DNA of 64,000 nt, from contig CAZBDU010000008.1 of assembly GCA_964490725.1 (NCBI GenBank), positions 1 through 64,000 of the forward strand. The letters are read 5' to 3'. The notes beneath the pieces were generated by a model. The model made no database searches, had not been told where the DNA came from, and saw nothing but the letters and a program-made list of their open reading frames with translations. Made by a program: the position numbers and the translations under genes. The stretch comes from CAZBDU01 sp964490725. GTDB lineage: Bacteria; Spirochaetota; Spirochaetia; SZUA-6; DRHE01. Below are positions 14,032-22,922 of the stretch, one piece after another (within the stretch, counting starts at the first letter, position 1; the number at the start of each line of letters is the position of its first letter).

Positions 14032-14586
14032 ATGAACCGAATCGCCGCGGCTGCTGCTGTGCTGCTCGTTCTTGCCGCCGGACTCTCCGGCGCGCAGCAG
14101 CAGTGCCGGCCGTTCGTGGTCTCAGTCAGACCCGCGATCGACATTCCCCTGCCGCCCGATCCGAATCTGTTCCAGCTCGGCGGCGGGGTAGCGGTGAGCG
14201 GGAGCTACGTGTTGCCTTTCTTCCGGCCTCTTTCGGCGGGTATCGCCGTGACCTATCACCTGGGCCGGCTGCAGCACGCCGATCTGGGGAGTCTCGGCTC
14301 GCTCTCTGTGCTCTCTGCCGAGGTAGCTGCGGAGCTGTGCCTGACCGTCCTGAGGCGGATCGATGGATACCTTTCCGGCGGAGCCGGCTACTTCTATGCC
14401 GTCCTGAACGGCGATCCTTCCTCCTGGGCGGCCAGTTTGGTCTGGAGCGGGCGCGTCGGAGTAGGCTTCAGAGTCTCCCCTGCGCTGACGGTTGGCATTC
14501 AGAGCGAGTACCGGAGGTACGAAAGCCTCTACCACCTGCTGGGTGTCGGAGCTGGCCTGGACCTCCGGCTGGGGGGGGTCAGATGA
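14032..14586 (+). CDS. Outer-membrane beta-barrel protein
   Basis: The 184-residue protein has a cleavable signal peptide (AAAAAVLLVLAAGLSGAQ) and then repeated alternating strands with Gly/aromatic turns (LGGGVAVSGSYVLPF, SAGIAVTYHLGRL, VGVGFRVSPALTVGIQSEYR, VGAGLDLRLGG). It ends in a strand, as small 8-stranded barrels do. It probably sits in the outer membrane and no specific function can be assigned. GAGGAGGAG precedes the ATG at 14032. It lies 19 bp after the first serine hydrolase and overlaps the second by 4 bp (ATGA), so all three form one operon. Confidence 0.7.
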   Translation: MNRIAAAAAVLLVLAAGLSGAQQQCRPFVVSVRPAIDIPLPPDPNLFQLGGGVAVSGSYVLPFFRPLSAGIAVTYHLGRLQHADLGSLGSLSVLSAEVAAELCLTVLRRIDGYLSGGAGYFYAVLNGDPSSWAASLVWSGRVGVGFRVSPALTVGIQSEYRRYESLYHLLGVGAGLDLRLGGVR

Positions 14587-15749
14587 AAAGAGGTCTTCCG
14601 CATCGGTATACGTTGCTGTTGCTCGCCAGCCTGATCCTGGTTCTGTCGGTTCTGGCCGGATGCGGAAGCTGCGCCTGGAATATGGACCTGGTCGACTACG
14701 CACCGCTTCCCGGCGGTGGCTGGCAGGTCTCTACGCCGGAGGAGCAGGGGCTTGATCCGATGCTGGTGGCGAAGCTGTACTTCGATGCGGCCAAGCTGGA
14801 GACCCTCTACGGACTGTTGGTCGTGAAGAACGGCTACCTCATTGCCGAACGGTACTTCAACGAGGGGTCGGTGGACCAGCTGTCCGGCCGGCAATCCGTG
14901 ACGAAGAGCTTCACATCGGCACTGGTTGGGGTTGCGCTGGACCAGGGCTTCCTGTCGAGCGTGGATCAAAAGATGCTGGATTTCTTCCCGGAGCTCGCCG
15001 AACGGATACAAGACCCGAGGAAGGAAGAGATTACCATCCGGCACCTGCTGCAGATGCGCGGCGGATATCCCGACGAGGAGAGCGAGCCTCGCTATCTCGA
15101 AAGTCTCTTCTTCAGCAACGACTGGCACTGGGTGCCCCATATCGATGACTTTCCTCTGCGGGGCGATCCTGGAAGTGAGTTCAACTACAGCAATCTGACC
15201 TCTCATGTCCTGGCAATCATCGTGGCCCGGGCGTGCGGCACAGGTCTCAGGGCCTACGCCCAGGCCAATCTGCTCACGCCGATTGGTGCGGTGGTGGGAG
15301 ATTGGACCGCCGACGTGGACGGCTACAACTGGGGCTGGGGCGAGCTCTACGTCACGGCGCGTGACATGGCCAGGTTCGGCCTGCTGTATCTGGGCGAGGG
15401 TGAATACGGGGGCAGCCGGGTGCTTTCGGCCGATTGGGTGAGGGATTCGCTGCAGAGGTACACGGAGAACATCAAGAGGGGCGGATGGCTCACCAGCCGG
15501 TACGGCTACTTCCGCGACATCGGGTATGGCTACCAGTGGTGGTCCGGCAGGGCGGGCAAGCATCACTTCAGCTACGCGTGTGGCCATGGCGGAAACTACA
15601 TTGTCTTGCTACGCGAGCTCGACATGATTGTCGTCACCACCGCGGATCCCTTGTACGGTCCGGAGCTGGCGGGGGCGGGAGGATGGAAGTACGAAGGGGC
15701 GATCAACAACGTGGTAGGCAGGTTCATCAGCTCTCTGCCGAGCCAGTGA
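14583..15749 (+). CDS. Serine hydrolase lipoprotein, second copy
   Basis: This 388-residue paralog of the 12795-14012 product has a compact lipoprotein signal (LILVLSVLAGC, C27), catalytic S105-x-x-K108 in SVTKS, the Tyr motif FNYSNLTSH and the CGHGG box near the C-terminus. It differs mainly by an insert after the substrate-pocket region (FFSNDWHWVPHIDDFPLRGD) and another near NIKRGGWLTSRYGYF, so the two may have different substrates. Its start overlaps the stop of the barrel gene by 4 bp, implying coupled translation. Confidence 0.8.
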   Translation: MKRGLPHRYTLLLLASLILVLSVLAGCGSCAWNMDLVDYAPLPGGGWQVSTPEEQGLDPMLVAKLYFDAAKLETLYGLLVVKNGYLIAERYFNEGSVDQLSGRQSVTKSFTSALVGVALDQGFLSSVDQKMLDFFPELAERIQDPRKEEITIRHLLQMRGGYPDEESEPRYLESLFFSNDWHWVPHIDDFPLRGDPGSEFNYSNLTSHVLAIIVARACGTGLRAYAQANLLTPIGAVVGDWTADVDGYNWGWGELYVTARDMARFGLLYLGEGEYGGSRVLSADWVRDSLQRYTENIKRGGWLTSRYGYFRDIGYGYQWWSGRAGKHHFSYACGHGGNYIVLLRELDMIVVTTADPLYGPELAGAGGWKYEGAINNVVGRFISSLPSQ

Positions 15750-15950
15750 CCGGCAGGCCCGAGCCAGGTTCCGCGGCTCTGGCAGCGGCGCGCTGTGCGT
15801 GTGGAGGCGTCCGTACTGCAGGCAGCGCCGAAAGAGGTGATCGTGGTGCCACGACCGCAGCTCCCGGCCGCGGCACCGTGAAGCCGGGGGCGCCGGGGAG
15901 ACCACCCGCAAGTGCGGCGGGAGCACCCGGCACCCGGCGAGCTAGAACTC

Positions 15951-16343
15951 CTATTCCACGAAGCTCACGTCAAAGCTGCCTGTGAGCGCGCCGCCCACAG
16001 CGTCGAAACTGCCGGCAATACCGTCGTTCTCGACGAAGCGCGTGATGGTGAGCGTTCCCGTGTCGTTGATGGCGACTTGATCCAGCCCCGGTCCGCTGCC
16101 TGGCCTCCAGTTCAGGTCAATCCACCACTGATCGCCTGGCATTTGATAGGTGCCGACGCTCAGGGGTCCGTTCACGTGAAGCCATACGAACAGAGCCGAC
16201 TCGTGGTCCGCAAACCTCAGCTCGAAGTGGCTGGCGCTCGAAAACTCATTATCCGAATGAACGGAGGTCATCTCGGAGTACGGTACCGGAATCCCCTGCC
16301 ATTTCGCAACCCGGAGGGGAGGCAGCGGTGCTTCTCGAAACAT
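15951..16343 (-). pseudogene. 5'-truncated secreted-protein remnant
   Basis: The minus strand encodes about 130 residues from an ATG at 16343. The first part is weak, but from IPVPYSEMTSVHSDNEFS onward it reads like the C-terminal half of a small secreted beta-rich lipoprotein (FELRFADHESALFVWLHVNG, TGTLTITRFVENDGIAGSFD, GGALTGSFDVSFVE). The GTLTITRF-GxIxGSF pattern is common in diderm lipoproteins of unknown function. No signal peptide is present, so the front of the gene is probably lost. It may still be translated. I do not recognise a specific family. Confidence 0.4.
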
Positions 16344-16435
16344 CGGCCGCGCCTCGATCCGCGGTAGGAGGGGGTCAAGAACAGACGGCCGGTGATTGCC
16401 GAGCGCTGACTTGACCGGTCCACAAGGCCGTTCCG

Positions 16436-17701
16436 TCAGCCGATGGGAGGCGCGTTGGCCAGCAGGTGCTCCTCGGCCTCCACGCACCACAGGCCGTTGT
16501 GCCCCTCCACGATCTCCGCGAGCCGCCGGAACAGGGGCTCCTTCTGCCCCCGGGCCCGGAAGTCGGCAATGGCGGTGAGCGGCAGGGAGACGTTGGTGTA
16601 GATCAGCTTTTTGCCGCCGGGGATCTCCGGCAGGTGGAGGGTGGTGTCCACCACCGCGTCCAGCCCGCCCACGTGGGTGATCATCACCGCCGGGTCGATC
16701 CGCCCGGCGGACATCAGCTCAAGGGCCTCCACCATGTCCTGGCTGTTGCCGCCGCTGGTGCCCGCCACGTGCGTGGAGGCGTAGTGCACGTTGTAGAAGT
16801 TCAAGGAGGCGCTGAACCCCGGATCGGTGGGACCGGCGAAGAAGTTCAGGCAGCCGTTCCTGCCCAGGATGCGGTCCGCAGTTTCCACCACCTGCCGCAC
16901 CGGGGCGAACACGAACACGTCGTCGAAGCCGTCCCCGCCGCTTTCGCCCACCAGGTGCGCCGGAGCGTCGGGAAGGTCGCGGGTGTTGACGAACAGCAGC
17001 CGGATGCCGCCGCGCTCGGCCTCCTGCGGGGGGTAGAGCCGCCGCGCCCGGTCCAGACGCTTCTGGTCGATGTCCGTCACCACCAGAAGGGAGGGCCGCC
17101 GGTCCCCGTGGAGCGCCAGGTCGATCGCGCCCAGGCCCATGGGTCCCACCCCGGCCAGGATTGCCATCTTCCCGCCCTCGCGGATTCCCATCTCGTGCAC
17201 GTAGGAGCCCTGGGCGTGATGGTAGGAGGCGTGGAAGGCGCCCACGATGCAGGACATGGGCTCCGACAGCGAGGCCGGGAAGTAGCCCGGGCCGCTGTAG
17301 GGAAGCAGGCAGTCCATCTCCATCACCTCGTTGGGGATGAGGATGTAGGTGGCGTCCCCGCCGATGTACCGGTAGGAGTAGCCCGGGGCGTCCAGGCTGC
17401 CCTTGTAGTTGAGCGCCGGCTGAATGGAGAACTTGCTCCCCCCGCGGAAGCGTCCCCGCCACTTGCGGCCCACCTCGAGGATGGTGCCCGAGAACTCGTG
17501 CCCCACGATGGTGGGGTTCCTGGCCACATCAGGGGGCACGCGCTTGTGCTCCGGCCCCTGCTTGGCGGCCTTGTAGGTGGACATGCAGATGCTGTCGGAG
17601 ATCACCCGCGCCAGGATCTCCTCCTCCCCGGGCTCCGGGAGCTCGAACTCTTCCAGCCGCAGATCCCCCTTGCCGTACAGCCGCACAGCCTTGGTCTTCA
17701 T
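16436..17701 (-). CDS. L-sorbose-1-phosphate reductase-like zinc alcohol dehydrogenase (SorE-like)
   Basis: The 421-residue protein follows SorE closely: MKTKAVRLYGKGDLRLEEFE, SDSICMSTYKAAKQG, PTIVGHEFSG, KFSIQPALNYKGSLDAPGYS, YRYIGGDATYILIPNEVME, and a Rossmann domain with LAGVGPMGLGAIDLAL. SorE reduces L-sorbose-1-phosphate to glucitol-6-phosphate with NAD(P)H. The substrate here may be a related ketose phosphate. It lies 11 bp after the fused aldolase/SDR gene and is the last gene of the minus-strand block 21651-16436. The minus frame is open far beyond its start, but MKTKAV with the family alignment fixes the start at 17701. Confidence 0.8.
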   Translation of the reverse strand: MKTKAVRLYGKGDLRLEEFELPEPGEEEILARVISDSICMSTYKAAKQGPEHKRVPPDVARNPTIVGHEFSGTILEVGRKWRGRFRGGSKFSIQPALNYKGSLDAPGYSYRYIGGDATYILIPNEVMEMDCLLPYSGPGYFPASLSEPMSCIVGAFHASYHHAQGSYVHEMGIREGGKMAILAGVGPMGLGAIDLALHGDRRPSLLVVTDIDQKRLDRARRLYPPQEAERGGIRLLFVNTRDLPDAPAHLVGESGGDGFDDVFVFAPVRQVVETADRILGRNGCLNFFAGPTDPGFSASLNFYNVHYASTHVAGTSGGNSQDMVEALELMSAGRIDPAVMITHVGGLDAVVDTTLHLPEIPGGKKLIYTNVSLPLTAIADFRARGQKEPLFRRLAEIVEGHNGLWCVEAEEHLLANAPPIG

Positions 17702-17712
17702 ACAGTGCCTCT

Positions 17713-19692
17713 CTATCTCAACATATTCTGCCCGCCGGTGACCGGCAAGGCCTGGCCGGTCTCGTACTCCTGCTCCACCAGGTAGAAAATGGCCCGGGCC
17801 ACGTCCCGCACGCTGCAGCCGCGCCCCATGGGCACCCGGGACTCGTAGTGGGCGCGCACGTCGGCGGTGGTTCGGGCCCCTGGCACCTTGCCGGCCTTCA
17901 GGTACTGCACGAACAGGCCCTTCTCCGGGTCGCTCCACAGCGGCCCGTCGAAGAAGTTGCCCGGGCAGACCGAGTTGACCTTGATGCGGTGCTTCACCAG
18001 CTCCAGGGCAAAGCTCTGGGTCAGCCCGATGCCGCCGAACTTGCTTCCCGCGTAGGCGAAGTTGCGGTTGCTGCCGGCCAGCCCGGACTTGGAGTTGATC
18101 TGGATGATGTCCATGCTGTGCTCGGGGCGGAAGCGGTGCTGGAGCTTCATGGGACCCACCACGGCCTGCACGCCCAGGAAGTAGCCGGTGTAGTTTACCC
18201 GGGTGACCAGGTCGAAGCTCTCCGCGTCCATGTCCGCAAGCCCCCCTGCGCGCAGGACCCCGGCGTTGCTGACGAACAGGTCCAGCCCTCCGCAGGCCAG
18301 CACCGTCTCCGTGACCATGCGGCGCACGGAAGCCGGGTCGGTGACGTCCACCTCCAGCGCCAGGGCCTTCCCGGCTCCGTAGCGTCCCTCCAACTGGGCG
18401 GCCCGCTCCCGGACCCCGGCGGCGTTGAGATCGGCCAGCGCCACGTGGGCTCCCTCCTCCACCAGCGCCTCGGCGATGCCCAGGCCGAAGCCCTGGGCGG
18501 CGCCGGTCACCAGGGCCACCCGGCCCGCCATCCTCCCCGGCCCCAGGACGCCGGCGCTGACCTTCTTGCGGAACGCCTCCACCTCCCACTCGCGGATGAA
18601 ACGGACCTGGTCGGGAGGCATCGGCAGCGGGCCGCCGAAGGCGCGGGTCCCCGCGGCCACCTTCAGGGCATCCTGGAAGACGGAAGCGGCCAGCAGGGCG
18701 TTCCTGCGGGTGGTGCCCCAGGCGAAGACCCCCAGCTTCTCGACGGCTACGATCTTGGGGGCAAGCCCCTTGCGGCGGCGGTAGTCGGCCACGGCCTCCC
18801 CCAGCCGTCCGTACCAGGCTTCCTGGCCGGCCACCGCCGGCAGGCGGAGGACGTGGTCGTTGCAGTAGACGATGTGGTCCGGAGAGAAGGTGGTGAGGAT
18901 CCCTTCCATCGATCGGCTCGAAGAGACCGCCGCGGCGATCAGGCGGTTGGCGGCGAAGGTGAGGATGGAGCCCGGCTGTCCTTCGCCCAGGAGCATGCGC
19001 AGCGCCGGGGCCAGGCGTGCGGCCTGCTCCCGGTCCACCTCCACCGGGGACAGGTCCGGCCCCGCGCCGACCTTGGCACGGATGGCCTCCACCACGCTCC
19101 GGGTCTTCTCCTCGATCTCCGCGGGCGTGTTCCCCGCCACGCACAGCCCGTGGTTCTGCAGCAGCAGGATCTCGGGGAAGGCCCCGGTGCGGCGGCGGTG
19201 CTCCTCCATGGCCCCGCGGATCGTGGCGGCCAGGACGTAGCCGGGGTTGACCGTGGGGATCCACAGGGCGCCGTCCCCGAAGATCCTCCGCGCCGCCCCG
19301 GCGCCGTCGCGGCTGCAGAGCAGGCCGTTCACCAGGGCGGGATGGGTGTGCACCACGTAGGCCTGGGGGAAGAAGTCGTGCATCGGGGTCTCCACGCTGG
19401 GACGCCTGGCCTCCTGCCCGGCCGTGCGGGCGGCCAGCAGGTCCGCCAGCACCTCCGCCTCGCGGCGGTTCGGGTCCTCCGGGTAGGTGCGCTGCCACAC
19501 TTTCTGCAGGGCGCGGCGGTCCAGGCGCACGAAATCCTCCGCGGTGATCTCCCCCAAGGAAGCGCCGGAGCGCTTGATGTAGAGGTGCGTGTCGGTCTTG
19601 AAGGAGGTGTTCCCCCCGCCGGCCAGGACGAACTCCGGGTCCGCTCCGTAGCGCCGCGAGAGGGCGATCAGATCCTCGAGATTCTCAGCCAT
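17713..19692 (-). CDS. Fused class II aldolase / short-chain dehydrogenase (rhamnulose-1-phosphate aldolase type)
   Basis: The 659-residue bifunctional protein has an N-terminal class II aldolase/adducin domain (to about 400: AGGGNTSFK, the zinc His pair in VVHTHPALVNG, and LLQNHGLCV). A C-terminal SDR follows: cofactor motif TGAAQGFGLGIAEAL near 410, DLNAAG, SNAG, active YxxxK in YAGSKFGGIG. Fusions of this type cleave a deoxy-ketose-1-phosphate such as rhamnulose-1-phosphate to DHAP and an aldehyde, and oxidise or reduce a partner compound. It overlaps the isomerase gene by 8 bp. RhaA and RhaB occur at 33.7 and 41.1 kb. Confidence 0.85.
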   Translation of the reverse strand: MAENLEDLIALSRRYGADPEFVLAGGGNTSFKTDTHLYIKRSGASLGEITAEDFVRLDRRALQKVWQRTYPEDPNRREAEVLADLLAARTAGQEARRPSVETPMHDFFPQAYVVHTHPALVNGLLCSRDGAGAARRIFGDGALWIPTVNPGYVLAATIRGAMEEHRRRTGAFPEILLLQNHGLCVAGNTPAEIEEKTRSVVEAIRAKVGAGPDLSPVEVDREQAARLAPALRMLLGEGQPGSILTFAANRLIAAAVSSSRSMEGILTTFSPDHIVYCNDHVLRLPAVAGQEAWYGRLGEAVADYRRRKGLAPKIVAVEKLGVFAWGTTRRNALLAASVFQDALKVAAGTRAFGGPLPMPPDQVRFIREWEVEAFRKKVSAGVLGPGRMAGRVALVTGAAQGFGLGIAEALVEEGAHVALADLNAAGVRERAAQLEGRYGAGKALALEVDVTDPASVRRMVTETVLACGGLDLFVSNAGVLRAGGLADMDAESFDLVTRVNYTGYFLGVQAVVGPMKLQHRFRPEHSMDIIQINSKSGLAGSNRNFAYAGSKFGGIGLTQSFALELVKHRIKVNSVCPGNFFDGPLWSDPEKGLFVQYLKAGKVPGARTTADVRAHYESRVPMGRGCSVRDVARAIFYLVEQEYETGQALPVTGGQNMLR

Positions 19693-20599
19693 GAAAGACC
19701 TCCTGGATGGCCGCGATGGAGGCGGCGATGGAGCGGCCCAGCTCGGGGTCCGAGTAGTCCCGCCCCAGCTTGGGCCCGCCGAGCTCCAGGTAGCCGGTCA
19801 CCTCCCCGGTGGGGAAGCGCTCCGCGTTGCGCTGGATCAGCGCCTTCAGCCGGGACAGCTCCACGATGCCCCGCTCCCGCTCGGCCGGGTCGAAGCCGAA
19901 GGAGGCCTCGAAGACGCGGTCGGTGTTCTTGAAGTGGAACTCCGCCATGTAGGGGACGGCCTCCTCGAACAGGGACCAGTTGTCGTGCACCACCCGGCGG
20001 CTCTCGTCGGCGTAGCCGTGGCCGATGTCTGCGCACACCCGCACCGGCACCGTCTCCTGCGGGTGCCTCCGATGGTAGCCGTTCAGCTCCCCCAGCAGGC
20101 CGTGGAGCTCCTGCGGCAGGGTGGGGGGCTCGGCCAGCGCCGACATGGGTTCCAGGTTGAGGGAGGCCAGGCCGGCCGAGCGGGCCACCGCCATGAGCTC
20201 CCGCATGTGACGCAGATAGCAGGCGAGCCCCTGCTCCTTGTCCTCCATGCGGTCGCGGTACACCGAGCCAACGTTGCCCCCCACCGAGCGCGCGCCCAGC
20301 AGGGCGGCCACCTGGATGTAGCGCTCGTACAGCCGCCGGGCGGCGCGTTCCCGGTACGGGTTCCCGCTCATGAACCCCCCCAGATCGCGGTGGGCGGTGA
20401 AGCAGCTGGCTACCCACACGTCCCGGCGCTCCGCCGTGCGGCGCAGCTCCGCAAAAAAGCCGTCCTCCAGGGCGTACAGGTCCGGGAAGCTGCCCAGCTG
20501 CAGGCGGTGTACCCGCAGCTCCCGCATCAGGTCCAGCAGCCACTCGAAGCTGTAACGGTGCTCGATGGGGTCGCTCTTCAAGCCGATGTGTACGGTCAC
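19685..20599 (-). CDS. Sugar phosphate isomerase/epimerase (xylose-isomerase-like TIM barrel)
   Basis: The 304-residue product has the AP-endonuclease-2/xylose-isomerase-like barrel: VHIGLKSDPIEHRYSFEWLL, SCFTAHRDLGG, a Glu in LNLEPMSA, VCADIGHGY, and metal-binding AEFHFKNTD. These are typical positions for the Glu, Asp, His and Glu that hold a divalent metal. The substrate is unknown. The neighbours suggest a ketose or its phosphate. Start GTG 20599 overlaps the upstream dehydrogenase stop (GTGA), and its own stop overlaps the aldolase start, so the genes are translationally coupled. Confidence 0.75.
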   Translation of the reverse strand: MTVHIGLKSDPIEHRYSFEWLLDLMRELRVHRLQLGSFPDLYALEDGFFAELRRTAERRDVWVASCFTAHRDLGGFMSGNPYRERAARRLYERYIQVAALLGARSVGGNVGSVYRDRMEDKEQGLACYLRHMRELMAVARSAGLASLNLEPMSALAEPPTLPQELHGLLGELNGYHRRHPQETVPVRVCADIGHGYADESRRVVHDNWSLFEEAVPYMAEFHFKNTDRVFEASFGFDPAERERGIVELSRLKALIQRNAERFPTGEVTGYLELGGPKLGRDYSDPELGRSIAASIAAIQEVFHG

Positions 20600-21651
20600 G
20601 GGGCCGCCTCCTCGCCGCCGATGCGGAAGACCACCCGGCCGTGCGGGCCGAAACCGCCCTCCGCCAGGCGGCGAAACACCTCCGGTCCCTCTTCCAGGGA
20701 GGGAGTGTGGGTAACCAGGGGGGCAATGCGGAGGTCGCGTTCCATGCGGGCCAGGCTCACGCTCCAGTCGTCCCCCCCGCGGGGGGTGATCCGAGAGTTC
20801 CAGGTGCCGCGGATGACGAGCTCCCGGCGCAGGATCTGCGAGAAGTCGCGGTCCCCCACCTCGAAGCGGCCGATGAGGTTGCCCATGAACAGCACCTGCC
20901 CTCCGCGGCCTGCAGCCTGCAGGGCCTGGAGGAAGGTGAGGGGAAGGCCCACCGCCTCCACCGTGCAGCGGGCCCCCCCGCCGGTGGCGTCCCGTATCCG
21001 CTCTACCGGGTCCCCTCCGCGGGCGTCCACCGGGGTGAGACCCATGGACTCCGCCCGCTCCAGGCCGGCGGGATCCACGTCCACCACCAGCACCGGCTCG
21101 GCTCCCCGCAGGCGCAGCCACTGGGCCGCCATGTTGCCGATGGGACCGCCGCCGAACACAGCCCCACTGTCCCCGGGGCGCACCTCCAGCCTGCCCACCC
21201 CGTGCAGGGCCACCGCGCACGGCTCGGTCAGTGCGGCCTCGCGCAGGCCCAGATGCGGGGGAAGGGGCAGAAGGTTTTCCTCGGGAACCTCCAGGAGCTC
21301 GGCGAAGCCGCCGTCCCGGCGGGACCCGAAGTAGTCGTAGCGCTCGCACTGGGCGTAGTCGCCGGTCTGGCAGGCCTGGCAGCGGTAGCAGGGCAGGAGC
21401 GGGAAGACGGTGACCCGCGTCCCGGGGGCCAGCCGGCCGCCTTCGGTGGCGCGCTCCACCACCCCCGACAGCTCGTGTCCCATGATCAGGGGGTAGTGGT
21501 AGGCCCCGCCGTGCCAGGCCCGGTGGATGTCCGAGCCGCAGATGCCCGCGTAGGCGATGCGCACCAGCACCGAGCGCGCGCCCGCCGGGCGGGGCGGGCC
21601 CACCCGGCGCATTTCCAGCTTGCGGTCGGCGCTGAGCACCAGAGCGTCCAT
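20596..21651 (-). CDS. Zinc-dependent medium-chain alcohol dehydrogenase (polyol-phosphate dehydrogenase type)
   Basis: The 351-residue MDR enzyme shows catalytic-zinc motifs AGICGSDIH and GHELSG, the structural zinc cysteines in CYRCQACQTGDYAQC, and the Rossmann motif FGGGPIGNMAAQ with VDVDP. Its RRELVIRGTWNSR segment resembles galactitol-1-phosphate 5-dehydrogenase relatives, but the substrate is not certain. ATG 21651 matches the family N-terminus (MDALVLSADRKLEMRRV). An in-frame ATG at 21663 is also possible. It is the first gene of the minus-strand catabolic operon and diverges from the dehydrogenase at 21873. Confidence 0.8.
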   Translation of the reverse strand: MDALVLSADRKLEMRRVGPPRPAGARSVLVRIAYAGICGSDIHRAWHGGAYHYPLIMGHELSGVVERATEGGRLAPGTRVTVFPLLPCYRCQACQTGDYAQCERYDYFGSRRDGGFAELLEVPEENLLPLPPHLGLREAALTEPCAVALHGVGRLEVRPGDSGAVFGGGPIGNMAAQWLRLRGAEPVLVVDVDPAGLERAESMGLTPVDARGGDPVERIRDATGGGARCTVEAVGLPLTFLQALQAAGRGGQVLFMGNLIGRFEVGDRDFSQILRRELVIRGTWNSRITPRGGDDWSVSLARMERDLRIAPLVTHTPSLEEGPEVFRRLAEGGFGPHGRVVFRIGGEEAAP

Positions 21652-21682
21652 GTCGCCGATCATAGCGGCATTTTCGATCATG

Positions 21683-21735
21683 AGCAAGCAGTCACGCTCG
21701 ATTCTGCTTGCTATTTGCACGAAATTGCTTATAAT
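21683..21735 (+). promoter_or_regulatory. Promoter with 9-bp inverted-repeat operator between divergent sugar operons
   Basis: TTGCTA (21708-21713), 16 bp, TATAAT (21730-21735) form the plus-strand promoter. A perfect inverted repeat AGCAAGCAG (21683-21691) and CTGCTTGCT (21704-21712) overlaps the -35 and is a plausible operator for the DeoR-family regulator at 23662. The 21740-21870 leader is purine-rich with a duplicated GGGGCCAGTCAG-like unit and no gene. Confidence 0.6.
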
Positions 21736-21872
21736 GGGCCAGGCAACCGGGTGGCAAGGGGCCAGTCAGGGGCCAGTCAGGGACGAGGGAAGGGCCAGGC
21801 AGGGAGCCAGGCCAGGCGTGAGGAGAGGGGCCGGGCAAAGGCCAGGCCAGGGCGGCCCCCGCGGGAGGACAT

Positions 21873-22922
21873 GTGAAGGCGGCGGTACTGGAAGCTCTGG
21901 AACGGATCGAGGTGCAGGAGATGCCCCGGCCGCGCTGCGGCCCGCGGGAGGCGCTGCTGCGGGTGCGGGCCTGCGCGGTGTGCGGCTCCGACCTCCGCAT
22001 CTACCACTACGGCAACGAGCGCGTGCGGATGCCCGCGGTGATCGGCCACGAGATCGCCGGAGAGATCGTGGAGGCCGGAAGCGAGGTGAGCTGCGTGAGG
22101 CCCGGGGACCGGGTGGCCGTGGGCGCGGACGTGCCCTGCGGCATCTGCTACTGGTGCACCAACGGCATGGGCACCAACTGCCGGATCAACTACGCCATGG
22201 GCTACCAGTTCCCCGGCGGCTTCCAGGAGTACACGCTCCTCAACGACACGGTGCTCAGCTTCGGGCCGGTCACGCCCATCCCCGAGGGCCTCTCCTTCCG
22301 CGAGGCGGCCCTGGCGGAGCCGCTGGCCTGCGCCGTGAACGGCCTGGAGCTGGCCCGCTTCGGCTTCGGCAGGAGCATCTGCATCATCGGGTTGGGGCCC
22401 ATCGGCTGCATGATGCTGGAGCTTTCCCGGGTGCAGGGCGCCTCGCGGGTGTTCGCCGTCCAGCGGTCCCGCGCTCGCCTGGAGATGGCGCGCCGCTTCC
22501 GCCCCGAGGCGCGCTTCATCTGCACCGAGGAGGAGGATCCGGTGGAGGTGGTGATGGCCGAGACGGACGGGGAGGGGGTGGACCTGGCCATCACCACCTC
22601 CGGCACGGTGAAGGCCCACGAGGACGCGGTGCGCATGGTGCGCCACCGCGGCTACGTCAACCTGTTCGGGGGCTTGAAGAACCAGCCGCCGCTGTGCATC
22701 GACTCCAACCTGATCCACTACCGGGAATGCTTCCTGATGGGCAGCCACGGCTCGCTGCCGCGGCACCACCGGGCCGCAGTGGGGCTGATCGCCGCCGGCC
22801 AGGTGCGGGCGGCGGAGTACGTCTCCCGGGTGTTTCCCCTGGAGGAGATCCGGGAAGCCTTCTCCTTCCACGAGTCCCGCCGGGGGCTGAAGGTGGTGGT
22901 GGAGCCCGGAGGCCCGTCGTGA
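21873..22922 (+). CDS. Zinc-dependent medium-chain alcohol dehydrogenase
   Basis: The 349-residue MDR enzyme has zinc motifs CAVCGSDLRIYHYGNERV and GHEIAGEIVEAG, structural-zinc cysteines in CGICYWCTNGMGTNC, and cofactor motif IGLGPIGCMMLELS. Relatives act on sorbitol, threonine or sugar-phosphate-like substrates. This one cannot be pinned down. It starts with GTG at 21873 behind the TATAAT promoter at 21730, and its stop overlaps the start of the epimerase gene, so dehydrogenase, epimerase and regulator form a plus-strand operon diverging from the aldolase operon. Confidence 0.8.
   Translation: MKAAVLEALERIEVQEMPRPRCGPREALLRVRACAVCGSDLRIYHYGNERVRMPAVIGHEIAGEIVEAGSEVSCVRPGDRVAVGADVPCGICYWCTNGMGTNCRINYAMGYQFPGGFQEYTLLNDTVLSFGPVTPIPEGLSFREAALAEPLACAVNGLELARFGFGRSICIIGLGPIGCMMLELSRVQGASRVFAVQRSRARLEMARRFRPEARFICTEEEDPVEVVMAETDGEGVDLAITTSGTVKAHEDAVRMVRHRGYVNLFGGLKNQPPLCIDSNLIHYRECFLMGSHGSLPRHHRAAVGLIAAGQVRAAEYVSRVFPLEEIREAFSFHESRRGLKVVVEPGGPS

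Noticed and set aside
14103..15749. Upstream extension of the second serine hydrolase to 548 residues
   Set aside because: The extra 160 residues are out-of-frame shadow of the beta-barrel gene. The lipoprotein signal begins at ATG 14583.
16436..19498. A 1020-codon minus frame suggesting a giant fused dehydrogenase
   Set aside because: The upstream part is a low-complexity shadow of the aldolase/SDR gene in another frame. Family alignment fixes the SorE-like start at 17701.
17848..19932. A 694-codon plus-strand ORF
   Set aside because: It is antisense to the aldolase/SDR fusion, with His/Gln/Gly-rich composition typical of reverse-strand GC-rich shadows and no family features.
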